64,000 bases of DNA from Zoogloeaceae bacterium (GCA_024235635.1 JACKMA010000003.1:776061-840060), one strand, 5' to 3'. Positions 45,028 to 54,812 are shown, counted from the first letter of the stretch. Numbers and translations are program-made. The notes: generated by a model from the sequence alone, not told the origin.

Positions 45028-45519
45028 ATGTCGCGATGGATCGTCTGGTGGGCCGCCGTCCTGTCGCCATGGGCGGCAGTGACGGCGACGGCCGCCGGCC
45101 TCGACCTGCACTGGCTGTGGGACGATCGCTGCGCCGAATGTCACGGACACTCGGGCGACTTCGCCCGGCGGCTGGTTCGCGTCGATGGCGAACTCCGGGT
45201 CCGCCACCCGGTCGGCGACATGCGAGAATTTCTTCGCCACCATTACCCGGTCGGGCGCGAGGTCGATGCGCTCTACCAGATGCTGAAGGCACAGGCGGCC
45301 ACGCTGCCGCGCTTCAAGACCGAATGCGCGCCTTGCCACGGTTCGGCTGCGGCGTTGGCTCGGGCGCGGCTGGTGGTTCACGGCGGAGAAGTGGTGTCCG
45401 CCGTCGATGGCACGGCGGTTGCGCCGTTGCTGCGGCGCCACTTCGGCATCGCTGCCGGCGACGTGCCGTTCTTCAGCGCTCAGCTCGAGCGCGTCGCGCG
45501 GGAAGTCCATCGCGAGTGA
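45028..45519 (+). CDS. Exported diheme cytochrome c-like protein
   Basis: A 163-residue protein with a signal peptide (WWAAVLSPWAAVTATAAG). It has two c-type heme attachment sites: CAECH (residues 35-39) and CAPCH (100-104). The rest is helical, with HPVGDMREFLRHHYPVGREV between the sites offering possible axial ligands. It is a small periplasmic electron carrier; the partner is unknown. GGTGA lies upstream of ATG 45028. It stands between srkA and the convergent HD-GYP regulator gene. Confidence 0.88.
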   Translation: MSRWIVWWAAVLSPWAAVTATAAGLDLHWLWDDRCAECHGHSGDFARRLVRVDGELRVRHPVGDMREFLRHHYPVGREVDALYQMLKAQAATLPRFKTECAPCHGSAAALARARLVVHGGEVVSAVDGTAVAPLLRRHFGIAAGDVPFFSAQLERVAREVHRE

Positions 45520-45590
45520 GCGCCGGGCGCCGATTCATGCGCCCGCGACCGTCGCCCAACGGCACCGAGACGCGGTCGTGATCACGCCGC

Positions 45591-46754
45591 TCAGTCGTGT
45601 CCGAAGACCAGGCGCAGGCGCTCGCGCTGGGCGTCGAGATCGGCCTGGGGATCGGCATAGCGCTTTGCGATCTGCCGGAACTGGTCGGACAGGTCGATGA
45701 ATGCGTCGCAGACATCGGGGTCGAAATGGGTGCCGTGGCCCGAACGGATCAGGTCTACGGCGTCATCGTGCGTGAAGGCCTTCTTGTAGACCCGTTCGCT
45801 GATCAAGGCGTCATAGACGTCGGCGATCGCCATCAGTCGCGCCGCCACCGGGATCTCGCTGCCGGCGAGGCCCTTCGGGTAGCCGCTGCCATCCCATTTC
45901 TCGTGATGGCAGCCGGCGATCTCCTTGGCGAACCGCAGGAAGGTGACGGACAGTCCGAGCATGCGTTCGGCTGCGACGATGGCCTGCTCGCCGAGCGCCG
46001 GATGACGCTTGATGATCTGGAATTCATCGGGCGTCAGCTTGCCCGGCTTGAGCAGGATGCGGTCCGGGATGCCGACCTTGCCGATGTCGTGCAGCGGCGC
46101 GGACTTGTAGATCAGGTGGATGTTCTCGTCGGACAGGATCGGCCCGAATCGCGGGTGGTCGCGCAGATGCGAGGCCAGCGCCAGCACGTACTTCTGGGTC
46201 CGCCGGATGTGGTTGCCGGTCTCCGCGTCCCGGGTCTCCGCAAGCGAGGCCATCGCCATGATGGTGGCGTCCTGGATGACGCCGACCTCGCGCGTGCGCC
46301 GGTCGACCTCCTGTTCCAGGAACTGGTTGCGATCCTTCAGGAAGTCCCGCGCGCCCTTCATCATCAGATGGGTGCGGATTCGGGTCAGCACGATTGGCGG
46401 GCTGATCGGCTTGGCGATGTAATCGACTGCGCCGGCGTCGAATCCCCGCTGTTCGTCGCACTCGTCGGTGCGTACGGTCAGGAAGATGACCGGGATGTCG
46501 CGGGTCTCGGGCAAGGATTTAAGGTGTTCGCACACGGCATAGCCGTCCATCCCCGGCATCATCACGTCGAGCAGGATCAGATCGGGCCGCGGCTGGGCCG
46601 ACGCCAACGCGATCGCGCGCTCACCCGAATTGGCGATTCGCGTCCGGTAGTGGCCGGTATGCAGGCACTGGACGATGGGTTCGATCGATTCGGGTGCGTC
46701 GTCAACGACCAGTATCGTCGGCTGGCCGCTTTCCTGGGCAATGGTCGGCGTCAT
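45591..46754 (-). CDS. HD-GYP response regulator (c-di-GMP phosphodiesterase, RpfG-like)
   Basis: A 387-residue cytoplasmic two-component output protein. The receiver domain (about residues 12-130) has the acidic pair VVDDAP, phosphoacceptor Asp63 in LILLDVMMPGMDG, and Lys115 in YIAKPIS. The HD-GYP domain follows, with His222-Asp223 in PLHDIGKVGIPD, HHEKWDGSGYPKG around 283-294, and ADVYDALISERVYKK. It should cleave cyclic di-GMP when phosphorylated. The start overlaps the stop of the large hybrid kinase (ATGA), so that kinase is its likely partner, as in RpfC/RpfG systems. Confidence 0.95.
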   Translation of the reverse strand: MTPTIAQESGQPTILVVDDAPESIEPIVQCLHTGHYRTRIANSGERAIALASAQPRPDLILLDVMMPGMDGYAVCEHLKSLPETRDIPVIFLTVRTDECDEQRGFDAGAVDYIAKPISPPIVLTRIRTHLMMKGARDFLKDRNQFLEQEVDRRTREVGVIQDATIMAMASLAETRDAETGNHIRRTQKYVLALASHLRDHPRFGPILSDENIHLIYKSAPLHDIGKVGIPDRILLKPGKLTPDEFQIIKRHPALGEQAIVAAERMLGLSVTFLRFAKEIAGCHHEKWDGSGYPKGLAGSEIPVAARLMAIADVYDALISERVYKKAFTHDDAVDLIRSGHGTHFDPDVCDAFIDLSDQFRQIAKRYADPQADLDAQRERLRLVFGHD

Positions 46755-49700
46755 GGACTCTCTCCGGGGCGGGGGTCTCCCAACTGCTGCTGCAGGGCTT
46801 CGAGCGTGCGTTGCGCCGCTGCGAAATCGTAATTCTGGATCTGCTCGGCCAGCGTTCCGACGGCCTCAGCCCCGTATTCTTCCACCATTCGGCCGCGAAG
46901 TTGGCGGAATATGCGTGGGGCATCGCCATCCGAGGCCGCCAGCAGACGCGCCAGTTCCTCGGTGTCCGACGAGCTGGCCGGCGGCTGAGCGGCAGTGTCG
47001 CCATCTCGACCGTCGGCGGGCAGGCGTTCCACGATCATCCGGATCAGACGCCGCAATTCGGCCGTGGCCAGTTCCAGCGGTGGTTCCGGTTCGAGGCCCT
47101 CTCGCAGCGCCCGTTCGAGTACGCGAAAGCATTCGGCGGCGTCGGCGGCGCCGATGCTCGCGACTGCGCCGCGCAGTTCATGAGCCAGATGTTCCGCCCT
47201 GGCGACGTCGCCGACCGCCACCGCGGCACGCAAGGCCATCGCCGAATCGGCATGCGCCCTTGCGAAGCGCGACAACAGATCGCGGTAGGCGTCGACGTCG
47301 CCGCCCATGCGCCGCAGCGCCGACTCGGTGCGCAGCCCGGGCCACTCGTCCGGCGTGGCCGCGCCCCCGGCTCGACTGGGCCGCGTCGATGCGACCCGGG
47401 CGAGTACGGCGAACAATTCGGGCGGATCGATCGGCTTGGGCACATGTTCGTCCATGCCCGCTTCGAGACAGCGGCGGCGTTCGTCGGCCATGGCATGGGC
47501 AGTCATCGCGATGATCGGGATGTTGGCGAGAGCCGAATCGGCACGGATCCGCCGGGTCGCCTCGAAGCCATCCATGACCGGCATCTGCAGATCCATCAGA
47601 ATCGCCTCGAAGGCGGTCGGCTCGGCGCCGAGCATGGCCAGCGCCTCGGCGCCGTCGCCCGCACAGCGCACTTCGACACCGACCCGGCGCAGGGTCTCGC
47701 GGGCCACCTGGCGATTGACCTCGTTGTCCTCGACCAGCAGCACCTGCATGCCGGAGATCTCCGGCGGCGCACGGTCGAACAGCGGCAGCGAATCCACTAC
47801 CGCACCGGCGCCGAACACATTCATCACGCTGTCCAGCAGGCTCGACGTCGTCAGCGGCTTGTGCAGGTAGCCGTCGGCACCGGCATCCAGCGCCGCCTGC
47901 TCGGCGGCGTTGTCGCCGAAGGCCGATACCACCAGCACCGCCGGCACGTTCTGCAGGTTGCGGTCGTTCTTGAGGCGCCGGGTGGTTTCGATGCCGTCCA
48001 TGCCGGGCATGCGCATGTCCACCAGCACCAGGCCGTAGGGATCGGACTCCGGCGCGCCGCGCACCATCGCCAGGCAGTCGCCACCGGAAGCGGCGGCGTC
48101 CGCACGCAAGGGCAGACCGGCCAGCACACCGAGCATGACGTCGCGCGCACTCGGGTGATCGTCCACCACCAGTACCCGCAGCTTGGCCAGCACGCCCGGC
48201 AGGCGGCGGCGTGCGCCGGCTTCGTCCGCGATCCCGAACCAGGCATTGAAGCGGAAGCAACTGCCGATTCCGGGCGAGCTGTCCACGGCGATCGTGCCCT
48301 GCATCATCTCGACCAGTTCCCGTGCGATCGAAAGACCGAGGCCGCTGCCGCCGAATCGGCGTGTGGTCGAGCTGTCGCCCTGCGAGAACGCCACGAACAG
48401 CCGACCCTGTTGTTCGGCGTCCATGCCGATACCGGTGTCGCGCACCTCGAAGCACAGTTCCAGCCGGCGCAACTCGCGCTGGCCGCAGCGCACTGCGACG
48501 CGGACCTCGCCCTTGCTGGTGAACTTGATGGCATTGCCGACCAGGTTGGTGACCACCTGGCCCAGGCGCAGCGGGTCGCCGATCAACTGTCGCGGCACCT
48601 CGGGCGCGACCTCGAGCAGGAATTCGAGTCCCTTCTCCTCGGCCCGTTGCCCGACGAAGGTGACCACCGTCTCGAGCATTTCGTCGAGTTCGAAGGTGTG
48701 GTTCTCGAGCACCAGCTTGCCGGCCTCGATGCGGGAAAAGTCCAGGATGTCGTTGATCAGCGCGAGCAGGCTGCGACCGGCGGCGTTGATCTTGCCCACG
48801 TAGTCGCGCTGCTGGGCGTCGAGGTCGCCGGCCAGCGCCAGTCGCGACAGGCCGATGATCGCATTCATCGGCGTGCGGATCTCGTGGCTCATGTTGGCGA
48901 GGAAGCGCGACTTGGCCTCGGCGGCTTCCTCGGCCAGTCGCTTGGCTTCCGCCAGGGCCCGGGTCGCCTCGCGGCTGGCGTTGATGTCCTCGAGCACCCA
49001 GACGCACTGACCGAGGCCGGCGCCCGGCGTGATCAGGCCACTGACCGACACCACCACCCACGGTGACGCGCCGGAGCGGCTGCGCAGGCGACATTCCGTG
49101 CGCCACAGCTTGCCCCCCGTTAGCGTGGCCCGCATCTGGGCGACGAAGTCGAGGGGGCGATCGTGCTCGTCGAGCAGTTCCGGCAGCCCGTTTCGCAGGT
49201 CGTCCAGCGTCCGGCCGCAGACCCGGCAATAGCGGGGGTTGGCATATTCGATGATGCCCAGCGGATCGCTGATGACGACCATCGCCGGACTCTGTTCGAC
49301 CGCACGGGAGAGCTTGCGCAGTTCCAGCTCCGCCTGCTTGCGTCCGGTGATGTCGTATGCCCAGCTGATCACCGCCGGCGCGCCGTGGACATCGATCATG
49401 GCCATCGTCAGCAGCGTCCAGAACGGCTCGCCGCGGGCATTGACCATGGCGACCTCGCGATCGCGCACCGGCTGGCCGTCCTTCAGCCGCGCGAGCAGGC
49501 GTGCCGCCTGATCCTGATCCCGGAACCAGCCGATCACCGAACGCTGCATGTAGTCGTCCAGCGTCACGCAGGCCAGTTCGCAGGCGCGCTGATTGCCGAA
49601 GATCGGCGTGCCGTCCGGCCGGTTGATGACGACCGCGATCGGACTCGATTCGAGCATCCGGGTGGCGCGCTCCTCGGCGTCGCGCGCGGCCCGCTCGGCC

Positions 49701-51403
49701 CGCTTCTGTTCGCTGATGTCGACGATCACGCCGAGCAGTCCGCCGGGTTCGCCGTTGGCCGAGCGAAAGCCCGTCACCCAGTACAAGGTGTCGTGGTCGC
49801 GGCCGTCGGCGAATGGGATGCGAGACTCGCGATGCACTGTGCCCGCGGTCGCGATCGCGCGCACGTCCTCTTCCTGGTGGGCGATCCGCGTCCCGGTCGG
49901 CAGATAGGGTAGGTCAAGCACGGTCTTGCCCAGCAGAAAGCCCCGGTTGGTGCCGAAGGCCGCTTCGTAGGCCTTGTTGCAACCCAGAAAACGCGCGTCG
50001 GGGCCCTTGTAGAAGACCGGATTCGGGACCGCGTCGATGAGCACCTGGACGAACAGCAGCTGATCTGCCAGCCGCGCCTGGTTCTCGGACAGTGCCGCCG
50101 TGCGCTCAGCCACCTGGGCTTCGAGTTCGCCGCGGGCGCGGTGCAACTCGTCGGTCGCGCTGCGCAGGTGTTCCCGCATCCGCTCCTGGGCCTGGACCAG
50201 GCGCTCGATCTCGAGCCAGTCGGCCTGCATCGGAGGGTTCGGTGCCAGGTCGAGGTTGCCGATCCGCTCGCTGCGCTCGGCGAGTTCGCGCAGCGGTCGT
50301 CCGACGCGCTGTGCGAAGCGCGTCGCCGCACTGGCGCCGGCGACCCCGATCAGCAGCATGATCAGCCCGACCGGCGCCACGTCGCGCAGCCGCGCCGGCA
50401 CGAAGTCGCTCTCCCGCGCAAAGGCGCTGACCCAGGTGGTCTGCTCGCCGAGACGAAACGGTTCGTAGCGCCCGATCCAGCCCTCGTTGCCGAGTTTGAA
50501 GCGGAAGGTCTCGCCGGACGGCCTGGCCGCCTGCACCCAGGCCTGGTGGCCCGCGCGCAGATAGGGCAGGTCGCTCTCGGCGACCGGTGTCAGCAGCATC
50601 TCGCGGCGCACCGCGTTGTCCTGCAGGCGGTGGTCGCGCGGCAGGCTGAGCAGGCGCTCGTCGCCCGACAGCACCGCCGCGCCGCCGACTTCGCCGACGC
50701 GCTGTTCGAGCGTGACCGTCGACAGGTCGGCCAGCAGGATGTCGAAGGCGAGGATGCGGGCACTGCCATCGGCCGTCTGCCAGCGCGCCGACACCGTGAT
50801 GCCGGGCTGGCGCGCAGTGTAGAAGGTGTAGTAGGGCGTCCAGAAGTAATCGCGCTCGGAAGCGAGCGACATCGCCCCCTTGAACCAGGGCCGGGCGCGC
50901 GGATCGTAGCTGCTCTTCTGCCATTCCGCGCCGATCTGCACGAGTTCTGCATTCCAGCGCAGCCATGCGCTGCGCTGGCCGATGTCGTCGGGCGTCGTGC
51001 GGCGACTTCGCCAGCCGTCACCGTCGCGGATCAGGAACAGCTCGTGGCCGTCCTGCTCGGCCAGCAGCACGCCGGAAATGCGGGGATGGGCACTGAGCAG
51101 CGGCGCCATCAGCGCGACGAATCGGTCGCTGTCGTCCGCATCGAGCCGACCGCGACGGCCCCAGGCGCGGGCGGTGCCGAGCAGCGCCTCGGCCGCGCGC
51201 AGGTCGCGCGAGACCAGTTCGGTGATGCGGCCGACGGCCTGCTGCAGCGAGTCGTCGGCCAGCGCCCGGGTGGCGGGCCGGATCACCGTGAAGTACCAGC
51301 CCATCGCCAGGCCGGCAAGGCACAGGGCCAGCAGCAGCCAGGTCCTCAGAAGCAGGCCGCGGGCAAGGGTGGCACGAGATCGATGGACTGCGGGAGCCGC
51401 CAT
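46751..51403 (-). CDS. Hybrid sensor histidine kinase (Cache-PASx3-HisKA-HATPase-RECx2-Hpt)
   Basis: A 1550-residue inner-membrane phosphorelay kinase. Two membrane helices (about residues 18-37 and 343-360) flank a periplasmic dCache-type sensor (YDPRARPWFKGAM, YTFYTARQPGITVSA). In order come a HAMP-like coil, PAS domains near 456, 586 and 711, the phosphorylated His near 840 (MSHEIRTPMNAIIGLSRLAL), ATPase motifs (NLVGNAIKFTSKG, RFGGSGLGLSIA), receivers with VDMRMPGMDG (near 1131) and MDLQMPVMDG (near 1271), and an Hpt domain with HELRGAVASIG (near 1407). ATG 51403 precedes the first helix; the open frame begins a few codons earlier with TTG. Its stop overlaps the HD-GYP gene start. Confidence 0.95.
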   Translation of the reverse strand: MAAPAVHRSRATLARGLLLRTWLLLALCLAGLAMGWYFTVIRPATRALADDSLQQAVGRITELVSRDLRAAEALLGTARAWGRRGRLDADDSDRFVALMAPLLSAHPRISGVLLAEQDGHELFLIRDGDGWRSRRTTPDDIGQRSAWLRWNAELVQIGAEWQKSSYDPRARPWFKGAMSLASERDYFWTPYYTFYTARQPGITVSARWQTADGSARILAFDILLADLSTVTLEQRVGEVGGAAVLSGDERLLSLPRDHRLQDNAVRREMLLTPVAESDLPYLRAGHQAWVQAARPSGETFRFKLGNEGWIGRYEPFRLGEQTTWVSAFARESDFVPARLRDVAPVGLIMLLIGVAGASAATRFAQRVGRPLRELAERSERIGNLDLAPNPPMQADWLEIERLVQAQERMREHLRSATDELHRARGELEAQVAERTAALSENQARLADQLLFVQVLIDAVPNPVFYKGPDARFLGCNKAYEAAFGTNRGFLLGKTVLDLPYLPTGTRIAHQEEDVRAIATAGTVHRESRIPFADGRDHDTLYWVTGFRSANGEPGGLLGVIVDISEQKRAERAARDAEERATRMLESSPIAVVINRPDGTPIFGNQRACELACVTLDDYMQRSVIGWFRDQDQAARLLARLKDGQPVRDREVAMVNARGEPFWTLLTMAMIDVHGAPAVISWAYDITGRKQAELELRKLSRAVEQSPAMVVISDPLGIIEYANPRYCRVCGRTLDDLRNGLPELLDEHDRPLDFVAQMRATLTGGKLWRTECRLRSRSGASPWVVVSVSGLITPGAGLGQCVWVLEDINASREATRALAEAKRLAEEAAEAKSRFLANMSHEIRTPMNAIIGLSRLALAGDLDAQQRDYVGKINAAGRSLLALINDILDFSRIEAGKLVLENHTFELDEMLETVVTFVGQRAEEKGLEFLLEVAPEVPRQLIGDPLRLGQVVTNLVGNAIKFTSKGEVRVAVRCGQRELRRLELCFEVRDTGIGMDAEQQGRLFVAFSQGDSSTTRRFGGSGLGLSIARELVEMMQGTIAVDSSPGIGSCFRFNAWFGIADEAGARRRLPGVLAKLRVLVVDDHPSARDVMLGVLAGLPLRADAAASGGDCLAMVRGAPESDPYGLVLVDMRMPGMDGIETTRRLKNDRNLQNVPAVLVVSAFGDNAAEQAALDAGADGYLHKPLTTSSLLDSVMNVFGAGAVVDSLPLFDRAPPEISGMQVLLVEDNEVNRQVARETLRRVGVEVRCAGDGAEALAMLGAEPTAFEAILMDLQMPVMDGFEATRRIRADSALANIPIIAMTAHAMADERRRCLEAGMDEHVPKPIDPPELFAVLARVASTRPSRAGGAATPDEWPGLRTESALRRMGGDVDAYRDLLSRFARAHADSAMALRAAVAVGDVARAEHLAHELRGAVASIGAADAAECFRVLERALREGLEPEPPLELATAELRRLIRMIVERLPADGRDGDTAAQPPASSSDTEELARLLAASDGDAPRIFRQLRGRMVEEYGAEAVGTLAEQIQNYDFAAAQRTLEALQQQLGDPRPGESP

Positions 51404-51505
51404 GGGCAGAAACGAGGGGCGCGGTGCGCCGTTGGCTGCCAAAGCTGCAGTCTATCGCCGGCTCGTGGACGGCGATAGTCCAAATGACATCAGAATGGAG
51501 CGCGG

Positions 51506-51721
51506 TCAGCGCCCGGCCTGCTCCATCCGTTCGAGCTGTTGCTGCCGCGCCTGCATGCTGGCGTCGACTTCGCGCTGGATGCGTTCCTGCATCGCGCGCG
51601 CGTTCTCGAGTTCCCGCTGCTTTGCGGCGGCCACCGTCGCCACCGCGCTGCCGCTGTCGGCGACGCCACAGCCGCCGAGCAAGGTGGCGGCCGCGATCGC
51701 CAGCGCGAGTCTGATGCCCAT
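51506..51721 (-). CDS. Small lipoprotein with coiled-coil tail
   Basis: A 71-residue precursor. MGIRLALAIAAATLLGGC contains a lipobox (LGGC, Cys18), so the mature protein of 54 residues should be lipid-anchored in the envelope. The tail AAAKQRELENARAMQERIQR is highly charged and helical and probably forms a coiled coil. GGAG lies upstream of the start. No family was recognised. It lies between the hybrid kinase gene (same strand, 102 bases away) and divergent prfC. Confidence 0.75.
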   Translation of the reverse strand: MGIRLALAIAAATLLGGCGVADSGSAVATVAAAKQRELENARAMQERIQREVDASMQARQQQLERMEQAGR

Positions 51722-51926
51722 GAGCGTTCTCCGGTGTCGGATGAGCGGAGCGCCAGCATCGCGCCGGTTTGATCGGCAGGCAAGCGCGGGCCTACCGGCG
51801 GCCGGATCGGCGGGGATGGCCGGTCTCCGCCAGGCGGTCCGGTTGCGGGCGCGCGGGGGCTCGGGTATACCGGCAGCCTTTGCCGGGCCGCCGCGAGGCT
51901 GCCGGCGCAGTCGACGCGAGTGCCCT

Positions 51927-53528
51927 ATGACCACCCCTTTCCCTCCCGAACTGCTGCGCGATGTCGAGAAACGACGGACCTTCGCGATCATTTCGCACCC
52001 GGACGCGGGCAAGACCACGCTGACCGAAAAGCTGTTGCTGTTCGGTGGCGCGATCCAGCTCGCCGGCACCGTCAAGGCGCGCAAGAGCGCACGCCATGCC
52101 ACTTCCGACTGGATGGAGGTCGAAAAGCAGCGCGGCATCTCGGTCAGCAGCTCGGTGATGCAGTTCGAATACCAGGGCAACACCATCAACCTGCTCGACA
52201 CGCCGGGCCACGAGGACTTCTCGGAAGACACCTACCGCGTGCTGACCGCGGTCGATGCCGCGGTGATGGTGATCGATGCCGCCAAGGGCGTCGAGGCGCA
52301 GACCATCAAGCTGCTCGAGGTCTGCCGCCTGCGCGATACGCCGATCATCACCTTCGTGAACAAGTTCGACCGCGAGGTCCGCGAGCCCTTCGAACTGCTC
52401 TCCGAAATCGAGGACGTGCTGTCGATCGAATGCGCGCCGGTGAGCTGGCCGCTGGGCATGGGCAAAACCTTCCGCGGCGTCTACCATCTGCTCGAGGATC
52501 GCCTGCTGCGCTTCACGCCGGGCGAGGAGCGTCGCAGTGTCGCCGAGGTCATCCAGGGCCTGGACAACGCCGAACTCGACCGGCTGTTCCCGGGAGAGAT
52601 CGCGCAGTTGCGGGACGAGGTCGAGTTGATCCAGGGCGCCAGCAACCCGTTCGACCTCGAAGGTTTCCTGGCCGGTCGCCAGACGCCGGTGTTCTTCGGT
52701 TCGGGGATCAACAATTTCGGCGTGCAGGAGATCCTCGAAGCGCTGATCCGGTGGGCGCCGCCGCCCCAGCCGCGGGACGCCGGCAGCCGCATGGTGGCAC
52801 CGGCCGAGATCCCGTTCTCCGGCTTCGTGTTCAAGATCCAGGCCAACATGGACCCGCGACACCGGGATCGCATCGCCTTCTTCCGCATCTGTTCGGGCCG
52901 CTACAACTCCGGCATGAAGGTCCGCCACGTGCGCGCCGGGCGCGAGATCAAGCTCGCCAATGCGCTGACCTTCATGGCCAACGAACGGGTGCACAAGGAA
53001 GACGGCGTGGCCGGTGACATCATCGGCATCCACAACCACGGCCAGCTTCAGATCGGCGATACGCTGAGCGAAGGCGAGGAACTCGGCTTCAAGGGCATCC
53101 CGTACTTTTCGCCCGAGTTGTTCCGCGCCGCCCGCCTGCGCGATCCACTGAAAACCAAGCAGTTGCAGAAGGGCCTGCAGGAACTTGGCGAAGAGGGTGC
53201 GATCCAGGTCTTCGAGGCGATCGGCGGCAACATGTTGCTCGGTGCCGTCGGCCAGCTCCAGTTCGAGGTGGTGGCCCAGCGCCTGAAGGACGAGTACAAG
53301 GTCGATGCGATCTTCGAGGCCGCCGACATCTACACCGCGCGCTGGCTCACCTTCCCCGACGACGCGACGCGTCGCAAGTTCGAGAGGGAACAGTCGATGC
53401 GGGTCGGCAGCGACGTGGATGGCAACCTGGTGTACCTCGCGACGTCGCGCTACAACCTCGAGGTGACGATGGAAAAGTGGCCGGACGTCGGCTTCCACGC
53501 GACCCGCGAGCACGGCCAGCGACTCTGA
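51927..53528 (+). CDS. prfC: Peptide chain release factor 3 (RF3)
   Basis: A 533-residue translational GTPase that removes RF1/RF2 from the ribosome after termination; E. coli RF3 has 529 residues. G1 is IISHPDAGKTTLTEKLLLFG, the switch I region includes HATSDWMEVEKQRGISVSSS, G3 is LLDTPGHEDFSEDTYR and G4 is FVNKFDRE. The C-terminal domains carry KIQANMDPRHRDRIAFFRIC and AVGQLQFEVVAQRLKDEY. ATG 51927 gives the standard N-terminus; upstream frame continuation is not coding. Confidence 0.98.
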   Translation: MTTPFPPELLRDVEKRRTFAIISHPDAGKTTLTEKLLLFGGAIQLAGTVKARKSARHATSDWMEVEKQRGISVSSSVMQFEYQGNTINLLDTPGHEDFSEDTYRVLTAVDAAVMVIDAAKGVEAQTIKLLEVCRLRDTPIITFVNKFDREVREPFELLSEIEDVLSIECAPVSWPLGMGKTFRGVYHLLEDRLLRFTPGEERRSVAEVIQGLDNAELDRLFPGEIAQLRDEVELIQGASNPFDLEGFLAGRQTPVFFGSGINNFGVQEILEALIRWAPPPQPRDAGSRMVAPAEIPFSGFVFKIQANMDPRHRDRIAFFRICSGRYNSGMKVRHVRAGREIKLANALTFMANERVHKEDGVAGDIIGIHNHGQLQIGDTLSEGEELGFKGIPYFSPELFRAARLRDPLKTKQLQKGLQELGEEGAIQVFEAIGGNMLLGAVGQLQFEVVAQRLKDEYKVDAIFEAADIYTARWLTFPDDATRRKFEREQSMRVGSDVDGNLVYLATSRYNLEVTMEKWPDVGFHATREHGQRL

Positions 53529-53603
53529 CGGCGGGACCCTGCCTGCTGCGGCCATTCCGCACGCCGGCACCACGCGAGGCCGGCGGCGGTCACGGCGCAG
53601 CTG

Positions 53604-53891
53604 TCATTCGTGGGCGATGTCGCCGTCCGAGAACAGGTAGTCCTTCAGCTCCTTGTCGAAGCTGGGGTCACGGCGCCGGATCCATTCGAGGACCATTGCC
53701 GCGTGCTCCTTCTCCTCGTCCCGGTTGTGGGCGAGGATTGCCGCCAGTTCCTTGTCCTTGCAGGCGTCGACGCGCTGGTTGTACCAATCCACGGCCTCCA
53801 GCTCTTCCATCAGCGAGGTGATCGCGCGATGCATGTCGCGGGTCTCGTCACTGAGTTCGTCGATCGGTTCGTGGTAACCCTCATTGGCCAT
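53604..53891 (-). CDS. Encapsulated-ferritin-type (EncFtn) ferroxidase without targeting tail
   Basis: A 95-residue ferritin-like protein. The core is strikingly like Rhodospirillum EncFtn: HRAITSLMEELEAVDWYNQR and ILAHNRDEEKEHAAMVLEW. Residues equivalent to the ferroxidase and entry-site residues are present: Glu30, Trp36, Tyr37, Glu60 and His63. Such two-helix subunits form an annular decamer with iron sites at interfaces. The protein ends KDYLFSDGDIAHE, lacking the C-terminal encapsulin-targeting peptide, and no encapsulin gene is in the window. It may therefore act free in the cytoplasm. GGAG lies upstream of the start. Confidence 0.9.
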   Translation of the reverse strand: MANEGYHEPIDELSDETRDMHRAITSLMEELEAVDWYNQRVDACKDKELAAILAHNRDEEKEHAAMVLEWIRRRDPSFDKELKDYLFSDGDIAHE

Positions 53892-53957
53892 CGTCAGCTC
53901 CAGTGGTTGATGAATCGGGGTCGGATGCCTGCATTGTGCGGTGCATCGCAGTGCAGA

Positions 53958-54812
53958 TCAAAGCGCCGTCGCCGGCCACGGCCGGCACACGTGCTGCTGT
54001 TCGCCGAGGCCATCGATGCCGGCGCGCACGCGGTCGCCGGCGGCCAGCCAGCGTTGCGGCTTGAGGCCCATGCCGACGCCCGGCGGCGTCCCGGTGGCGA
54101 TGACGTCGCCGGGATACAGCGCCATGTGCCGGCTGATGTCGCTGATCAGGCGCGGCACGCGAAAGATCATCTCGGCGGTATTGCTGTCCTGCAATCGCTG
54201 GTCATTGACCTCCAGCCACAGGTGCAGCGCATTGGGGTCGGCGATCGCGTCGCCGGTCGCCAGCCACGGACCGATCGGCGCGAACGACGGGAAACTCTTG
54301 CCCTTGACCCACTGGCCCGGACCTTCGAGTTGCCACGCGCGCTCGGAGAAGTCGATGAAAGTGGCGTAGCCGGCAACGTGATCGAGCGCGTCGGCTTCGT
54401 CGACGCAGATCGCCTCACGACCGATCACCACGGCCAGCTCGATTTCCCAGTCGACCTTGCTGTGTCCGGGCGGTAGCCACAGCGGCGCATCGGGTGCGCT
54501 GACGCGGCAGGCCTTCATGAACAGCAAGGGCGCCGACGGCACCTGCATGCCGGCTTCGCGGACATGATCGGCGTAGTTGAGGCCGACCGCGACAATCTTG
54601 CCGCCGGCCTCGATGCAGGCGCCGAGCCGGGTATCCGGCGGCAGCGCCGGCAGGTTCGCAGGATCGAGGCGCGCCAGTGCCGCCTGCACCTCCGGATCGA
54701 GCGCCGTCGCAGTGCTGCCGCCGAGCGCCGCGGAAAGGTCTCGCAACCCGCCGTCATCGTCCACCAGGCCCGGTCGCTCGTGGCCCTCGGCACCCCATCG
54801 CATCAGTTTCAT
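53958..54812 (-). CDS. Fumarylacetoacetate hydrolase family protein
   Basis: A 284-residue metal-dependent enzyme. The FAH family opens or decarboxylates 2-keto acids or hydrates unsaturated ones in aromatic catabolism. VAVGLNYADHVREAGMQVP starts the catalytic domain; metal ligands lie in DWEIELAVVIG (two Glu) and IDFSERAWQ (Asp), and QWVKGKSFPSFAPIGPW and YPGDVIATGTPPGVGMG follow. The N-terminal LMRWGAEGHERPGLVDDDG is the typical lid. AGGAGGAG lies directly upstream. No catabolic operon surrounds it, so the substrate cannot be inferred. Confidence 0.93.
   Translation of the reverse strand: MKLMRWGAEGHERPGLVDDDGGLRDLSAALGGSTATALDPEVQAALARLDPANLPALPPDTRLGACIEAGGKIVAVGLNYADHVREAGMQVPSAPLLFMKACRVSAPDAPLWLPPGHSKVDWEIELAVVIGREAICVDEADALDHVAGYATFIDFSERAWQLEGPGQWVKGKSFPSFAPIGPWLATGDAIADPNALHLWLEVNDQRLQDSNTAEMIFRVPRLISDISRHMALYPGDVIATGTPPGVGMGLKPQRWLAAGDRVRAGIDGLGEQQHVCRPWPATAL

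Noticed and set aside
51792..53573. A 593-codon frame antisense to prfC
   Set aside because: The plus strand encodes a complete RF3; the antisense product has no motif.
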